Source of the DNA: Adlercreutzia wanghongyangiae
GTDB taxonomy: Bacteria > Actinomycetota > Coriobacteriia > Coriobacteriales > Eggerthellaceae
NCBI RefSeq assembly: GCF_035989245.1
Contig: NZ_JAYMFF010000004.1
Coordinates: 1-64,000, forward strand
Direction: 5' to 3'
Length of the DNA: 64,000 nucleotides
The notes under the pieces were generated by a model. It saw only the letters and a list, made by a program, of their open reading frames with translations, made no database searches and was not told the origin of the DNA. The position numbers were made by a program, and so were the translations under genes. This document shows positions 8,964 to 18,142 of the stretch, piece after piece; position 1 is the first letter of the stretch; each line of letters begins with the position of its first letter.

Positions 8964-9955
8964 CAGTTCCCATCCCCCTCGGAGGAGGCGGTATCGGCAT
9001 CGGCATCGTCCGCGTCAGCGTCGTCGCCGCCGGTCATGCCGGCATCGTCCGCAGCGCCATCGGCCTCGGCGTCGCCGCCCTCCACCGGCACCACGGGCAC
9101 ACTGCGGTCCACGGCGTCGGAAGCGGCGCTCAGCACCACGGTGGCCTCCTCCAGAAGCGCCACCGAGCCGTTGGGAGCCACCACGATGCGGCGGCTGTCG
9201 TTGCCGGCGCTGCCCTCGACCCGGGCCACCGTGCCGATGATGAGGCCGGGGGTGTAGCTGCCGCCCAAACCGCTCGTCAGCACCACATCGCCCACCTGGA
9301 TGTTCACGTCGGCGCCGATGTTCTCCAGATACAGCAGGCCGTCCAGCGAGCCGCGCACGATACCCTCGGCGCGGTTCGACTGCACCATGGCCGCCGCCCC
9401 CGATTGCGGGTCGGACAGCAGGCGCACGCGGCAGCTGTTGGGCGAAACGGAGATCACCTGGCCGATCACGCCCGTGGCGCCCATCACGGTCAGGCCCGTC
9501 TCCACGCCCTGGTTCGAGCCCACGTCCAAGGTGACGTCCTGGTTCCACGCGTCGGTGGAACGGCCGATCACCCGGCCCACGGGCCCTTCGATGTCGTAGG
9601 CGTCGCGCATGCCCAACAGCGCCTCCAGGCGCTGGGCGGCCAGCCGGTACTCCTCGGCCTGCACGGCCAACTCGGCCAGCTGCGCGTTCTGGTCTTTCAA
9701 GGCCGCCAGGGTCTCGGGCGACGCGGCTGCGTCCTCGGCCGCCTCGCCGGCGCCTTCCACAGCGGTGCCCAGGGGAATGCCCAGCTGCTGCAGGGGCGCC
9801 ACGGCACCCTCCACGGCGGTTTGCACCTTGTGCAGCGGGCCGCCTGCGCCCTCGGCGGCGTACACGCCGATCAGGGCCACGGCCAGCACGAGGGTAATGA
9901 TGAGCGGAACCCGGCCCATGGGCGCGGGGCTGTTGTTCTGGAAGTTGAGGGCCAT
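8963..9955 (-). CDS. mreC: MreC, rod-shape-determining protein
   Basis: A 330-residue bitopic protein with one N-terminal membrane segment (about 17-34), a coiled-coil stretch (about 75-110) and the double beta-barrel MreC domain (GRVIGRSTDAWNQDVTLDVG, GVIGQVISV, LTSGLGGSYTPGLIIG). The C-terminus (about 285-330) is an acidic, alanine-rich low-complexity tail. MreC scaffolds PBP2 and RodA outside the membrane. It follows mreB by 16 nt. Confidence 0.93.
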   Translation of the reverse strand: MALNFQNNSPAPMGRVPLIITLVLAVALIGVYAAEGAGGPLHKVQTAVEGAVAPLQQLGIPLGTAVEGAGEAAEDAAASPETLAALKDQNAQLAELAVQAEEYRLAAQRLEALLGMRDAYDIEGPVGRVIGRSTDAWNQDVTLDVGSNQGVETGLTVMGATGVIGQVISVSPNSCRVRLLSDPQSGAAAMVQSNRAEGIVRGSLDGLLYLENIGADVNIQVGDVVLTSGLGGSYTPGLIIGTVARVEGSAGNDSRRIVVAPNGSVALLEEATVVLSAASDAVDRSVPVVPVEGGDAEADGAADDAGMTGGDDADADDADADTASSEGDGN

Positions 9956-9971
9956 GCGGGTCGCGTCTGCC

Positions 9972-11027
9972 CTACTTGGAGCGCATGAGGGTCTGCTTCA
10001 GGGCCGTCGGCGTCTCCAGCACCTTCAGGCAGCCGGACACCACGTTGGTCAGCGCCGTCTCCGACACCCACACGGGAATCTCCAGCTTATCGGTGAGATA
10101 GCGATCCAGGCCCGACAGCAAACCGCCACCACCCGTCAGCAGAATGCCGTTCTGGATGATGTCGGAGGCAAGGTCGGGGTTGGTCTTCTTGAAGGTGTCC
10201 TTGATGTGCAGCACCATCTCCTCGATGGGCGCCTGAAGTGCGGCGCGCACGTCCTCGGACTGGATGGTCACTTCCTTGGGCTGCTCGGTGTATACGTCCT
10301 GGCCCGAGATGATCATGTCGCGCTCGCGACCGTCTTCGAAGGGCAGGATGGAACCGATCTTGATCTTGATAACCTCGGCCGTGCGCTCGCCGATCTTGAT
10401 GCCCAGAAGGTCGCGCAGGTGCATGGCAATGGCCTCGTCCAAGCGGTTGCCGGCCAAGCGCAGCGAGCTGGAGGTCACGATGCCGCCGAGCGAGATGACG
10501 GCCACTTCCGTGGTGCCGCCGCCGATGTCCACCACCATGCTGCCGGTCGGCTCGGTCACGGGCAGATCGGCACCCATGGCCGCGGCCATGGGCTCCTCGA
10601 TGAGGTAGGCCTGGCGCGCGCCGGCCTGGATGGCGGCCTCGAACACGGCGCGCTTCTCCACCGAGGTGGCGCCGCAGGGGATGCAGATGACGATGCGGGG
10701 CTTGGGCTGCCAGGGGTACTTCCGCTCGGAGGCCTTGTTGATGAAGGCCGACAGCATGGCCTCGGTCACGTCGTAGTCGGCGATCACGCCGTCCTTCAGC
10801 GGATGCTCCGCCGAGAAGGCATCGGGCGTGTGGTTGATCATGTTCTTCGCCTCGTGGCCCACGGCCAGCACGCGATGGGTGGACTTCTCTATGGCGACAA
10901 CAGAGGGCTCGTTGATGACGATGCCCTCGCCGGTAATGGCAACAAGGGTATTGGCAGTCCCCAGGTCGATGGCCATGTCGGCGGACATCTGGCCGGTCAG
11001 GCTGGAGAACATATCAAGGAATGACAT
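9972..11027 (-). CDS. mreB: MreB, actin-like rod-shape protein
   Basis: A 351-residue actin-fold ATPase. Phosphate-1 loop AIDLGTANT near residue 18 and phosphate-2 DIGGGTTEVAV near residue 170 are intact. MreB filaments guide lateral wall synthesis. The start at 11027 (MSFLDMFSS) fits the family length; a longer reading to 11129 runs through the downstream end of another gene. It heads an eight-gene minus-strand series ending at 1187. A possible -10 (TAAAAT at 11072-11077) lies upstream, without a good -35. Confidence 0.95.
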   Translation of the reverse strand: MSFLDMFSSLTGQMSADMAIDLGTANTLVAITGEGIVINEPSVVAIEKSTHRVLAVGHEAKNMINHTPDAFSAEHPLKDGVIADYDVTEAMLSAFINKASERKYPWQPKPRIVICIPCGATSVEKRAVFEAAIQAGARQAYLIEEPMAAAMGADLPVTEPTGSMVVDIGGGTTEVAVISLGGIVTSSSLRLAGNRLDEAIAMHLRDLLGIKIGERTAEVIKIKIGSILPFEDGRERDMIISGQDVYTEQPKEVTIQSEDVRAALQAPIEEMVLHIKDTFKKTNPDLASDIIQNGILLTGGGGLLSGLDRYLTDKLEIPVWVSETALTNVVSGCLKVLETPTALKQTLMRSK

Positions 11028-11093
11028 ACAGGCAAACCCTTCGAGTACGTATAGGTTACAGTCAGCCTTAGATTTTAGCACACGCCCCGCTTG

Positions 11094-11152
11094 GGCGTAG
11101 AAACTCCATAGGTAGAAGGCGCTCCTCACCGCTGCTCGAGGCGAATGGCAGC
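11094..11152 (-). repeat. 59-bp duplicated segment, copy 1 (LuxR 3' end and downstream)
   Basis: This segment covers the last codons and the downstream flank of the LuxR gene. It recurs at 14895-14953 with three differences in 59 positions. The shared part ends in the protein sequence AIRLEQR and a stop. Confidence 0.85.
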
Positions 11153-12626
11153 GGCCAACTCGAGTACATCGTGGCGCGACCCCACGCCCATCTTCTCATA
11201 AATGTGACGCACGTGGGTCTTCACCGTATTGTCCGATATAACAAGCTCGCGGGCAATGCGCGCGTTGCTGTAACCCTGCAAAAGCAGCAACAGCACATCC
11301 CCTTCCCTCGCAGACAAGCTCGGGTAGCGCTCAGCGAGCAGATCGCGACGCACCATGGCGATGTCGGCCTCGCTCGCAAAAGGCCCCCTGATAACGTGCT
11401 CGACTTTGCGCCCCCGCGCCAGCAGCAGCGCCGCCATGAGCACGGCGTAGAGCACCAGCAGCGACACCAAAGCGACAGCGGTCAGATCAAGGCCGAAGAG
11501 GCTGCGCACCATCCCGCCGCACAAAACACCGAACAGCTGGCAGAAAGCCACCGCGCTGATAAGCCGCGCATTCAAGCGCCACAGCCCCTCCCCCACCTGT
11601 CGCGACGGCGCTGTCCCGCACAAAGTCAACGATCAGGCCGTAGAGGCACAGAAGCGACGCCTGGGCAATGACGTTAGCGATCGCAGAGAAGGGAGCCGCG
11701 CCGGAAAAGGGCAGCATGAGAGCGCCCGTAGCGATGAGCACGAGCACCGCTATCTGCAACGCCGCTGCATCGCCGATCCAGCGGATCCCTGCGAGCACTG
11801 CAACGGCCAGCACAGAGCCGGCGGCCATGAGCCCCGCTTGGTACGAGAGCAGCATGCCGCCGTCCACCGCATCGGCCTCAAATCCCACGAGGCCGAGAAA
11901 CAAAGCAAGCACGACACACGATAGGAGCAGGGAGACCAGACGCGGGCAGCGCGCACCGCGCAACCGACCGCCCGCGTCGGCCACCCCATCAGCTCCCGAC
12001 GAGTCCGCCTGCTCCTCCCCTTCCGCCTTTCCGGCCCGTGCTTCGGAAAACGGGTGGCCGAGAGCGAGCAGGGCGGTAAGGGAGATCACAGGCAAGAGGA
12101 AGAGGACACCAAGAGCCGCGCCGTCCATCAGCACGATTAACACCGAGTCGACCGCCCCGGCAACCGCTAGACCGCCGACGAACACTCCTCGCGAAGGCCG
12201 CCCGCCCGCAGCGAGCATGCAGAGGAGCAGATGAATGTAGATAAGCTCGCCGACGCCGCAGAGGACGCCGCCCGCCACCACCGATTCCAGCGAGGCACTT
12301 GCCCCCAGCACGCAACCGCCGCCCGCCACCATCGCAGCGACAGCCGTCCCGGCGATAGCAGCTAAGGGAAGGCGACGAGCAAATCGCCCGAAGACGGGAA
12401 AAGCGCCCAAAGCGAAAGCGAGCACGATAACGGCCGCAGAGGCAGCCAGCCAGGCTTCATCAGCACGCGGGTGAGACAAAGGAAAGAAAGGCACCGATAT
12501 TAGCGGTGCGGGAACTGCACGCAACACGAGACGATGCCAAGCTAGGAACGTCCCCCAGGCCAACGCGACGCCCACGTCTTCCTTCTGGGACCAAAACCGC
12601 CGCCATCCCCTTGACGCAAACCTCAT
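11126..12626 (-). pseudogene. Membrane-bound LuxR-family regulator, split by a frameshift
   Basis: Two overlapping reading frames form one regulator of about 500 residues. The first part (12626 to about 11590, starting MRFASRGWRR behind GGGGAGG) carries about ten hydrophobic segments. The second (about 11600 to 11126) carries two more and a C-terminal LuxR helix-turn-helix (LSAREGDVLLLLLQGYSNAR, then TVKTHVRHIYEKMGV). The break falls at a G tract (GGGGGAGGGG on the coding strand, 11585-11594); removing one G joins the frames as VATGGEGLWRL. This 12-segment plus HTH layout is common in Eggerthellaceae beside reductase genes, and here it is divergent from the flavoprotein at 12871. It may be a true null allele, a switchable tract or a sequencing error. 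Confidence 0.85.
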
Positions 12627-12870
12627 CGATGCATCCTCCCCGATCGACACTTTGGCTGACACTATAGCATGGGCGTCATTGAGCGACAGGCTCCCATCGC
12701 CTGAAATGCCCTCATCATTTGCGGGTGATTTTGCCGCCCGAGGCACCATCACCCCCGAAATAGGATGGCGAACCGTACATCGACGGCCATGATGGCCCCT
12801 GGCACGAGTCAGCCGCGCGATGCGCGGCGCCTCGCGCCCGCACGACAAACCGATAGGAGAGGATGCACGC
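12627..12870. promoter_or_regulatory. Divergent intergenic control region
   Basis: This 244-bp gap separates the LuxR gene from the flavoprotein it probably controls. It contains an inverted repeat GGGTGAT/ATCACCC (12723-12729 and 12748-12754) and a palindrome GGCCATGATGGCC (12785-12797). Either could be an operator. TATAGT on the minus strand near 12660 could be the -10 of the LuxR gene. No gene is seen. Confidence 0.35.
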
Positions 12871-14778
12871 ATGAATGCACGAGACATGAGGGGATTGCTT
12901 AACTTGGACCGCCGGGGCTTCTTCAAGGCAGCGGCCGGCGCCGGCGTGGCGACGGCCATGGGAGGAGTCCTCGCAGGCTGCGCCCCGCAACCGAAAAGCG
13001 CAGCGAGCGCTACCGATGAGCTGGCCGCCACCGGTACTTCCTGGCTCGGGGAGGCGCCTGTTATCGACGAGTCTGAGATCACCCAGACCATCGAGGCCGA
13101 TATCATCGTCGTGGGCGGCGGCAACGCCGGTACCATGTGCGCCTGCGCCGCCGCCGAGAACGGTGCGACGGTGGCGGTCATCGAGGCCCAGGCCAAGGCT
13201 GATATCTTTTACTACGGACTGCACGATATCGCCTCCATCAACTCGCAGTACGTGCTCGACAGCGGTCTCGAGCCCATCAAGAAGGGGGAATTTCTAGCCG
13301 AGTATCAGCGCCGAACCCACAACAAGACCAATCCCCGCCTCGTGAAGAAGTTCATCGACGCGAGCGGCGAGATGGTCGATTGGCTCGTGGGCAAGGCACC
13401 CCAAGAGGTGCTCGACAAAGCCCATGTTGCTCACTTCACGACCAACAGCGAGTACTTCAAGCTGGGGAGCAGCCTCAACGGATTCAAATGCTGGCCGGGC
13501 TATGTACAGATCGACTTCCAGACCACCGCGCCCGCGCTCATCGCCGAGGCCGAGGCATCAGGAGCCACCTGGTACTGGGAGCACAGCGGCGTAGTGCTGG
13601 AGACCTCGACCGAAGAGGTGGCCGTCCAGAAGGAGACTGTGGACCCCTCAGGCGCTGTCACCTTCATCGACGCCACCGAGCCCCGCACGACCGTGAACGC
13701 CGTCATCGCCCAAGATGCCGAGGGCAACTACCTGCGCTTTGTCGGCACGAAGGGCATCGTGCTCACCTGCGGCGACTACGGCGGAAATCCGGAAATGTAC
13801 GCAGCGCTCCAGGATGAGCAGCGTTGGCTGTTCGAGAGCCACGGCCTTGATGCCGAGGATCTGCATTGCATGGGCTTCGGCCGCGACGGCAGCGGTATCA
13901 AGATGGGCCTGTGGGCGGGTGCCACGCTCGATCCCGGCCCGCGCTGCCTGGTATCTCCCCAGGTCATGTATGAGAGCACTGATTTCGCCACCAATGTACT
14001 GCGCTGGGGATCGGGCTTCAACGCCGCGGCCGCCGAAGTGGCAGCCGGCGCGGGAGGCGCAAGCCAAAACCCCTGGGGCACGCCCTTTGTCTGCGTCGAC
14101 GGCAGCGGTAAGCGCTTTACTGACGAGACCTTCCTCGGCATCTTCGGCACTCTGTCCCAGGTCGAGCGCCGCAAGCCAGGCCGCTACTACTTCTTCTTCG
14201 ACAACAAGTGGAAGGAGACCATGGCCCGCATGGCGCCGGAGCACTTCTCTCAACCCGTCGGCGTACCGGACAGCATCAGCTACGACGATCTGTTCAACTC
14301 CTGGGTAGAACGGGGGGCCAAGGGTGCGCCCACCGAGGAAGGGGGCACGGTCTGCGCCTGGGCCGCGAATTCTCTCGATGAGCTGTTCGACTACATGGGG
14401 CTCGATGAAGCCATGAGGCCGACGGTAGCTGAGGAGATCGCCCGCTATAACAGCTTCTGCGAAACGGGAGAAGACGAGGACTTCGGTCGAGATGCCAACC
14501 TGCTGCAGTCCATCACCGAGCCACCCTTCTTCGGCATGTACAGCGTGTTCGAAAAGCCCATGACGGGCACGGTGACCCTGAACGGCCTTGTCATCGATGA
14601 CGACCAGCGCGTGCTCGATGCCAACTACAACCCTATCGAGGGCCTTTACGCGAGCGGGAACAACAGCGGCGGCCGCTTCGCCGTGCAGTACTCCACCCCC
14701 ATGTCGGGTCTTACGCTGGGCTTCGCCATGACACTTGGCCGCGAGCTGGGCAAGGGGCTGGCCACGGGAACGATCTAG
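12871..14778 (+). CDS. Tat-exported FAD-dependent reductase (fumarate-reductase-flavoprotein type)
   Basis: A 635-residue protein with a Tat signal (DRRGFFK, residues 14-20) and lipobox LAGC, so it is probably a lipoprotein exported folded with its cofactor. An FAD-binding GGGNAG motif follows (about residue 90), then the fumarate-reductase/succinate-dehydrogenase flavoprotein fold, ending with the FAD-contacting GLYASGNNSGG segment near residue 590. The start at 12871 has AGGAGAGG in front. Such proteins in Eggerthellaceae reduce varied small molecules as terminal electron acceptors; the substrate here cannot be read from sequence. No cytochrome subunit is adjacent, so electrons must come from another carrier. 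Confidence 0.88.
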   Translation: MNARDMRGLLNLDRRGFFKAAAGAGVATAMGGVLAGCAPQPKSAASATDELAATGTSWLGEAPVIDESEITQTIEADIIVVGGGNAGTMCACAAAENGATVAVIEAQAKADIFYYGLHDIASINSQYVLDSGLEPIKKGEFLAEYQRRTHNKTNPRLVKKFIDASGEMVDWLVGKAPQEVLDKAHVAHFTTNSEYFKLGSSLNGFKCWPGYVQIDFQTTAPALIAEAEASGATWYWEHSGVVLETSTEEVAVQKETVDPSGAVTFIDATEPRTTVNAVIAQDAEGNYLRFVGTKGIVLTCGDYGGNPEMYAALQDEQRWLFESHGLDAEDLHCMGFGRDGSGIKMGLWAGATLDPGPRCLVSPQVMYESTDFATNVLRWGSGFNAAAAEVAAGAGGASQNPWGTPFVCVDGSGKRFTDETFLGIFGTLSQVERRKPGRYYFFFDNKWKETMARMAPEHFSQPVGVPDSISYDDLFNSWVERGAKGAPTEEGGTVCAWAANSLDELFDYMGLDEAMRPTVAEEIARYNSFCETGEDEDFGRDANLLQSITEPPFFGMYSVFEKPMTGTVTLNGLVIDDDQRVLDANYNPIEGLYASGNNSGGRFAVQYSTPMSGLTLGFAMTLGRELGKGLATGTI

Positions 14779-14841
14779 CACCGCGCAACCGACCGCCATC
14801 AATCCTCAGCACGGCCTTTCCCTCCCCGGCCGCTGCAGGCA

Positions 14842-14873
14842 AAGGGCACCTATCGCCGATAGGTGCCCTTCCG
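14842..14873 (+). terminator. Terminator-like hairpin after the flavoprotein gene
   Basis: A perfect 13-bp stem AAGGGCACCTATC/GATAGGTGCCCTT with a 3-nt loop (14842-14870), 64 bp past the stop. The T tract is short, so termination efficiency is uncertain. Confidence 0.6.
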
Positions 14874-14894
14874 TTGCAGAGGCAAAGTCGCGCT

Positions 14895-14953
14895 GGCGTA
14901 GAAACTCCATGGGCAGAAGGCGCTCCTCACCGCTGCTCGAGGCGAATGGCGGC
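14895..14953 (-). pseudogene. Relic of the 3' end of a second LuxR gene (59-bp copy 2)
   Basis: Reads GAAIRLEQR and a stop on the minus strand, then the same downstream sequence as at 11094-11152 (56 of 59 positions equal). Sequence further upstream does not continue the LuxR helix-turn-helix, so only the tail of the gene survives. It suggests a former LuxR/reductase pair at this spot, or a short duplication. Confidence 0.65.
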
Positions 14954-15017
14954 ACCGGTTGCGGGAGGCGGGGCGCCCGTTGTGCGCAGCGGAGGGCACC
15001 CCTTGTGCGCGACCAAT

Positions 15018-15180
15018 GTGGCACTTGATTTCGAAAAGTTGACGTTTTTCGGAAGCCAAGAAAGCAATACGTTATAGTCCGAAGCTTTGACCAGGCATTA
15101 TACAAAAAGAGCTTGCAAATCTCTGGCGCAAAAGAGCGAAAAGTTGACGCGAGCGTCAACTTTTCGAAATCAAGTGCCAC
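15018..15180. mobile_element. Small terminal-inverted-repeat element (MITE-like)
   Basis: A 163-bp segment bounded by perfect 27-bp inverted repeats (15018-15044 and 15154-15180, outer ends GTGGCACTTG and CAAGTGCCAC). A third copy of the inner part (GCGAAAAGTTGACG, 15136-15149) makes an internal hairpin with the right arm. The interior is AT-richer than its flanks and holds no convincing gene. No clear target-site duplication is visible. It could be a non-autonomous transposon or a repeat serving as a bidirectional terminator. Confidence 0.65.
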
Positions 15181-15302
15181 TTTCGGCCCGCGGCAATGGC
15201 AGCGCGGGCCGGCTCATGCGCGCCGCGATGGCCCCACGAGAAAAAGGCAGCGCCGCATAGCCCTCTGCGGCGGCGTCGGGGCGGCGCGGAGGCGGCTCGG
15301 GG

Positions 15303-15371
15303 CCTAGTGCACGCTGCAGGATAGGCAGGGGTCGTAAGCACGCATGAGTTTCTCGATCTCCAGGCGAATGA
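15303..15371 (-). pseudogene. Relic of a NiFe hydrogenase large-subunit 3' end
   Basis: The last 22 codons of a hydrogenase large subunit, reading IRLEIEKLMRAYDPCLSCSVH and a stop. It matches the end of the intact gene at 18242-18310 at all but four positions, and three of those are silent in the coding frame (the fourth is Val to Met). DPCLSCSVH is the C-terminal nickel-binding motif. Nothing hydrogenase-like lies upstream: the next bases run straight into the stop of the LysR gene. It is best read as the stump of a deleted paralogue. Confidence 0.8.
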
Positions 15372-15379
15372 TCGTCGAC

Positions 15380-16258
15380 CTATTCTAGCAGGTCGTCCAC
15401 CATGCTCTTGGCCAGATCGATGAGCGCCGCCGCCGTTTCGGAACGCGTGCCTTTCTTCCAGCAGGCATAGATGGGCATGGAGGATTCCGCAATGGGAATG
15501 CACACCGAATACGGATCGTAGAACTGCGCCACATGACGCACGCAAATGCTCACCCCGTAGCCTGCATCCACCAGCACACGCACGCTCTGGGGATCGAAAA
15601 GGAACTCGGTATTCGAGCCAACATCCCCGATATGGTCCTCGCGCGCCAGCAAGTCTCTCTCAGAAAGGAGAATCTTGCGCACGCCGGCCAGCTCCTCAGG
15701 AGTGACGGATTCCGCCGATGCCAGAGGGTGGTCCTTCGGCACCACGGCAACATGAATGTCCTCGAACAACTGAACACGTTCCAGCCAATCGAGCGAAGCC
15801 ACATAATCGCCGTAGCCCGTCATGAACACGACGTCAAAGTCATCGCGATTCAATCCCTCCACCAGATCGCGAGCGAGAGCCTGTTGGAGCGAGACCTCCA
15901 CTTCAGGAAACCGATCGCGAAAAGCCGCCAGAATAGAGGGCAGCAGCGGGTGCATCACGTCGCCGTAGCAACCAATGCGCAGCGCCGACCCTTCGCCGCA
16001 TGCCGCCCGTCGAACCTTCTCTTCCGCATCGGCCAGGGCAGTAAGGATGGAGTCGGCGCTCACTTGCAGCGAACGACCCGCCGCCGTGAGCTGCAGACCT
16101 TCCTTTGTGCGAGCGAACAGCTTCACGCCCAGCGTTTTTTCCAATTCGTTCATTTGGTAGGTAACAGCCGCCTGGGTAAGAAACAGATCCTGGGCGGCCC
16201 TCGTAAAATTCAAATAGCGCGCAGCTGCTACGAAGCAGCGCAGTTGGTGGTCGTTCAT
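15380..16258 (-). CDS. LysR-family transcriptional regulator
   Basis: A 292-residue regulator with the N-terminal LysR helix-turn-helix (LRCFVAAARYLNFTRAAQDL onwards, about residues 5-62) and a periplasmic-binding-fold effector domain (about 90-290). The start at 16258 has GGGAGG in front. It is transcribed in the same direction as the flavoprotein gene just upstream (16364-18040) and probably senses its substrate. Its stop directly abuts the hydrogenase relic. Confidence 0.9.
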   Translation of the reverse strand: MNDHQLRCFVAAARYLNFTRAAQDLFLTQAAVTYQMNELEKTLGVKLFARTKEGLQLTAAGRSLQVSADSILTALADAEEKVRRAACGEGSALRIGCYGDVMHPLLPSILAAFRDRFPEVEVSLQQALARDLVEGLNRDDFDVVFMTGYGDYVASLDWLERVQLFEDIHVAVVPKDHPLASAESVTPEELAGVRKILLSERDLLAREDHIGDVGSNTEFLFDPQSVRVLVDAGYGVSICVRHVAQFYDPYSVCIPIAESSMPIYACWKKGTRSETAAALIDLAKSMVDDLLE

Positions 16259-16287
16259 GGCAATCCTCCCGTCTCCCAACGCAACCA

Positions 16288-16313
16288 GCCTGCCCGGCAC
16301 GAACCGGGCAGGC
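16288..16313 (-). terminator. Hairpin between flavoprotein and LysR genes
   Basis: A 10-bp perfect stem GCCTGCCCGG/CCGGGCAGGC with a 6-nt loop, lying between the flavoprotein stop (16364) and the LysR start (16258). No U tract follows on the minus strand, so it may attenuate rather than stop transcription. Confidence 0.45.
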
Positions 16314-16363
16314 CAACATAGGGAGGGTTTGTATTATACGCCCAGGCGAGCAGCCTCGTCTTC

Positions 16364-18040
16364 CTACTTTCCGTACTGGTAGGCGTCCAGCGTGGTGCCG
16401 TTCGCCAGGTTCTGGCCGATGAGACGCCCGAAGGTGAGGGCGCGTCCGTGGCTGATGCCGGGCACCGCCACCGGGTAAGAGTTGGCGAAGAAATCGCCCT
16501 GCACGTTGCCGACGGCGTAGAGGCCCTCGATGGGCTCGTCCTCGTCGGTGCACACGCGGGACTCGGTGTCCACGTGCAGGCCGTAAGGGATGGCCAGGGT
16601 CCATGCGTTGACGCGGCAGGCGTAGAACGGGCCGTCCTCCACGGAGCTGAGGAAGCGCTCGGGGACGCCGAAGTCGTCGTCTACGCCGGCGGCGCACATG
16701 CCGTTGTAGCGGGCCACGGTGGCCTTCAGGTTGTCGGCGGGCACGCCAATCTTCTCGGCCAACTCGTCCAGGGTGTCGGCCTTCACGAACTCCTCATTGG
16801 CCACGGCGGCCTCAACATCGTCCTCCAGAGTGGCCATCCACGGCTGGGACTTGTGCGGCTCCTGCTTCTGCACGTGCTCGGGGTAGTGGGAGTCCCACAC
16901 GGCCCAGGTAACGTTGTTCACGGAGTTCATACGGGCGTTGGTGACCGTGGGCTCATAGGCCATCTCGCAACAGAAGCGCATGCCGTCGTTGTTCACGTAC
17001 AGCCAGCAGGTGTCGAAGCCGGGACCCATCACCGACAGCTGCACGGGGTGGACGAGCGGGGCCGGGTAGCAGCGGGAGCGCGCCGCGCCGATCTGCATGC
17101 CCATCACGATGCCGTCGCCGGAAGCGCCGCCCTCGGGGAAGTACGAGATGTTGTCGGCCTTGGCAGCCAGCGGGCACCAGGCGTTCACCATGTCGGGGTT
17201 GCAGGAGATGCCGCCGGTGGCCAAGATGACGCCCTTGCTAGCGTTCATGCGCTTGTAGCCCTCGTCGTCGGACACCACCACGCCGACCACCTTGTCGCCC
17301 TCCTTGACGAGCTGCTCGGCTTTGGTGTTGAACTTCACCGTTGCGCCGTTCTTCTGAGCGTCCTCGCACAGCATGGTCACCAGGTTGATGTTGGGGAACG
17401 GCTCCTCCTTCTCGGGGTTGATGAAGTTGTGGGCGGTGTAGCGCAACTGGCGGAAACGCTCCTCAAGCTCATACCAGTCGGAGCGGGCGGTCATCTGATC
17501 GTTCAGCACGACCTCCAGGCCGTACGCGGGGGCCATGTCGATGTAGTGGTTCAGCACGTCAGCGCTGTTCTCCACGAAGGTCTTGATGAGGTACCAGTTC
17601 GCCTGGGACTGGCTCCAGTCGTACACGAGACGCGCGGCCTCGCCCTTGTTGTACTCGTAACCCTTCTCGATCTGCAGCTTGGAGCCCAGGGCGGCGTTGT
17701 CCTGGCCGTGGGCCGTCACGCCCTCGAACTTCTCCACCAGCAGCACGTTGGCGCCTGCCTCGGCGGCAGACTGAGCGGCGGCGCAGCCGGCGATGCCAGC
17801 GCCGATCACCACGATCTCGTAGTCCTCCTCGGCCACGAAGTCGGTGATGGGCTCGAGCGGCTGCTCCCAGGAGTGGATGCTGGCGGCGCCTTCGGCAGCG
17901 CTATTGGAGTCGGAGCCCGTGTCGCTCAGAGTGTCAGACTGCTTGGGGGCGCAGCCAGCGAGCGCGCCCATGGCCAGAAGGCCGGCGCCCAGTCCGGTGG
18001 CGCCCAGAAAGTTGCGTCGAGAAATGTTGGTATCGGTCAT
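16364..18040 (-). CDS. Tat-exported FAD-dependent reductase (fumarate-reductase-flavoprotein type)
   Basis: A 558-residue protein with a Tat signal (SRRNFLG, residues 7-13) and lipobox LAGC. The FAD-binding GAGIAG motif lies near residue 74 and the C-terminal FAD segment GLYAVGNVQGD near residue 515. The start at 18040 is behind AAGGAGG; a longer frame to 18076 lacks an RBS. It belongs to the same broad family as the 12871-14778 protein but is clearly a different paralogue. It is paired with a LysR regulator, and the substrate is unknown. It probably takes electrons from a membrane carrier, perhaps fed by the neighbouring hydrogenase; that link is inference. Confidence 0.88.
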   Translation of the reverse strand: MTDTNISRRNFLGATGLGAGLLAMGALAGCAPKQSDTLSDTGSDSNSAAEGAASIHSWEQPLEPITDFVAEEDYEIVVIGAGIAGCAAAQSAAEAGANVLLVEKFEGVTAHGQDNAALGSKLQIEKGYEYNKGEAARLVYDWSQSQANWYLIKTFVENSADVLNHYIDMAPAYGLEVVLNDQMTARSDWYELEERFRQLRYTAHNFINPEKEEPFPNINLVTMLCEDAQKNGATVKFNTKAEQLVKEGDKVVGVVVSDDEGYKRMNASKGVILATGGISCNPDMVNAWCPLAAKADNISYFPEGGASGDGIVMGMQIGAARSRCYPAPLVHPVQLSVMGPGFDTCWLYVNNDGMRFCCEMAYEPTVTNARMNSVNNVTWAVWDSHYPEHVQKQEPHKSQPWMATLEDDVEAAVANEEFVKADTLDELAEKIGVPADNLKATVARYNGMCAAGVDDDFGVPERFLSSVEDGPFYACRVNAWTLAIPYGLHVDTESRVCTDEDEPIEGLYAVGNVQGDFFANSYPVAVPGISHGRALTFGRLIGQNLANGTTLDAYQYGK

Positions 18041-18142
18041 TGTGCCCTCCTTCAGTGGTTTTCCGACGAGAGCCACTTTAACGACAAAGCAGCCGATTCG
18101 TTCCCAAAGGAATTTTTGGTCACCATTAAAGAAGTTTGTAAC

